The position numbers were made by a program, and so were the translations under genes. The notes below the pieces were generated by a model. That model was not told where the DNA came from, searched no databases, and saw only the letters and a list, made by a program, of their open reading frames with translations. A stretch of DNA of 30,113 nt, taken from assembly GCA_016098155.1 (NCBI GenBank), contig JAAAJB010000444.1:1-30113 (forward strand), read 5' to 3'. Source of the stretch: Actinomortierella ambigua (taxonomy: Eukaryota > Mortierellomycota > Mortierellomycetes > Mortierellales > Mortierellaceae). How positions within the stretch are numbered: position 1 is the stretch's first letter; each line of letters starts with the position of its first letter. Below, in pieces: positions 29,997 through 30,113 of this stretch.

Positions 29997-30113
29997 TCGG
30001 AGTAGGCTCATTTCGTGCCGAGTCGGTGTGGGACAAACAAAATGAAGAGCATGCATTCTTCATTCTGGTCAATTCCGGAGGCGAGGGTGTCCTGGCGGCA
30101 GTGAATGCATCGG
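29939..30113 (+). CDS. Partial ORF of unknown protein running off the window
   Basis: I do not recognise it. From the middle of repeat copy B one frame stays open for 58 codons to the window end. It gives a hydrophobic, helix-like segment (VGVLVATWGVYMTFGVGSF) followed by a polar stretch (WDKQNEEHAFFILVNSGGEG). The corresponding part of copy A is homologous for only about 23 residues and then diverges. The opposite strand is also open over the same bases, so the strand is uncertain. No start codon is identified; it may begin after an intron or be another relic. Confidence 0.25.

Overview
The window reads as nuclear DNA of a filamentous, early-diverging fungus. The genes are spliced with short GT-AG introns. 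The proteins carry long Ser/Thr/Asn/Gln tracts, and intergenic DNA is full of GA/CT microsatellites and mononucleotide runs. The mix of a serine hydrolase, an F-box/ankyrin protein, a NIPA transporter with a huge tail, a PAS-kinase-like kinase and hybrid histidine kinase debris suggests Mucoromycota, perhaps Mortierellomycotina. That placement is inference, made without a database search.

Layout. 1-1.6 kb: three long imperfect palindromes with no gene between them. 1.8-2.9 kb (+): the C-terminal two thirds of a class-C beta-lactamase-like serine hydrolase in two exons, with no recognisable N-terminus and a probable frameshift at the end. 3.2-5.0 kb (+): an F-box/ankyrin protein. 5.3-9.7 kb (-): a three-exon NIPA-type magnesium transporter with nine membrane helices, a His-rich loop and a disordered tail of about 720 residues. 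9.7-13.5 kb: non-coding. 13.5-15.2 kb (-): a two-exon protein kinase resembling the catalytic domain of PAS kinase. 15.2-27.7 kb: about 12.5 kb of microsatellite-rich DNA with no recognisable gene and a 139-base assembly gap. 27.7-30.1 kb (+): gene debris, namely a decayed separase C-terminus, the end of a hybrid histidine kinase receiver domain, and a 69-bp direct repeat with a period of exactly 1200 bp.

The three intact genes (F-box/ankyrin, NIPA, kinase) look like ordinary single-copy nuclear genes. Nothing shows that they act in one pathway: they are not clustered by function and have separate transcription units (F-box/ankyrin and NIPA converge). The notable parts are the edges. The left edge has the palindrome cluster beside a truncated hydrolase. 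The right edge has a separase relic whose three internal stops are all explained by C:G to T:A transitions. No defence system, CRISPR array, tRNA, rRNA or autonomous transposon was recognised.
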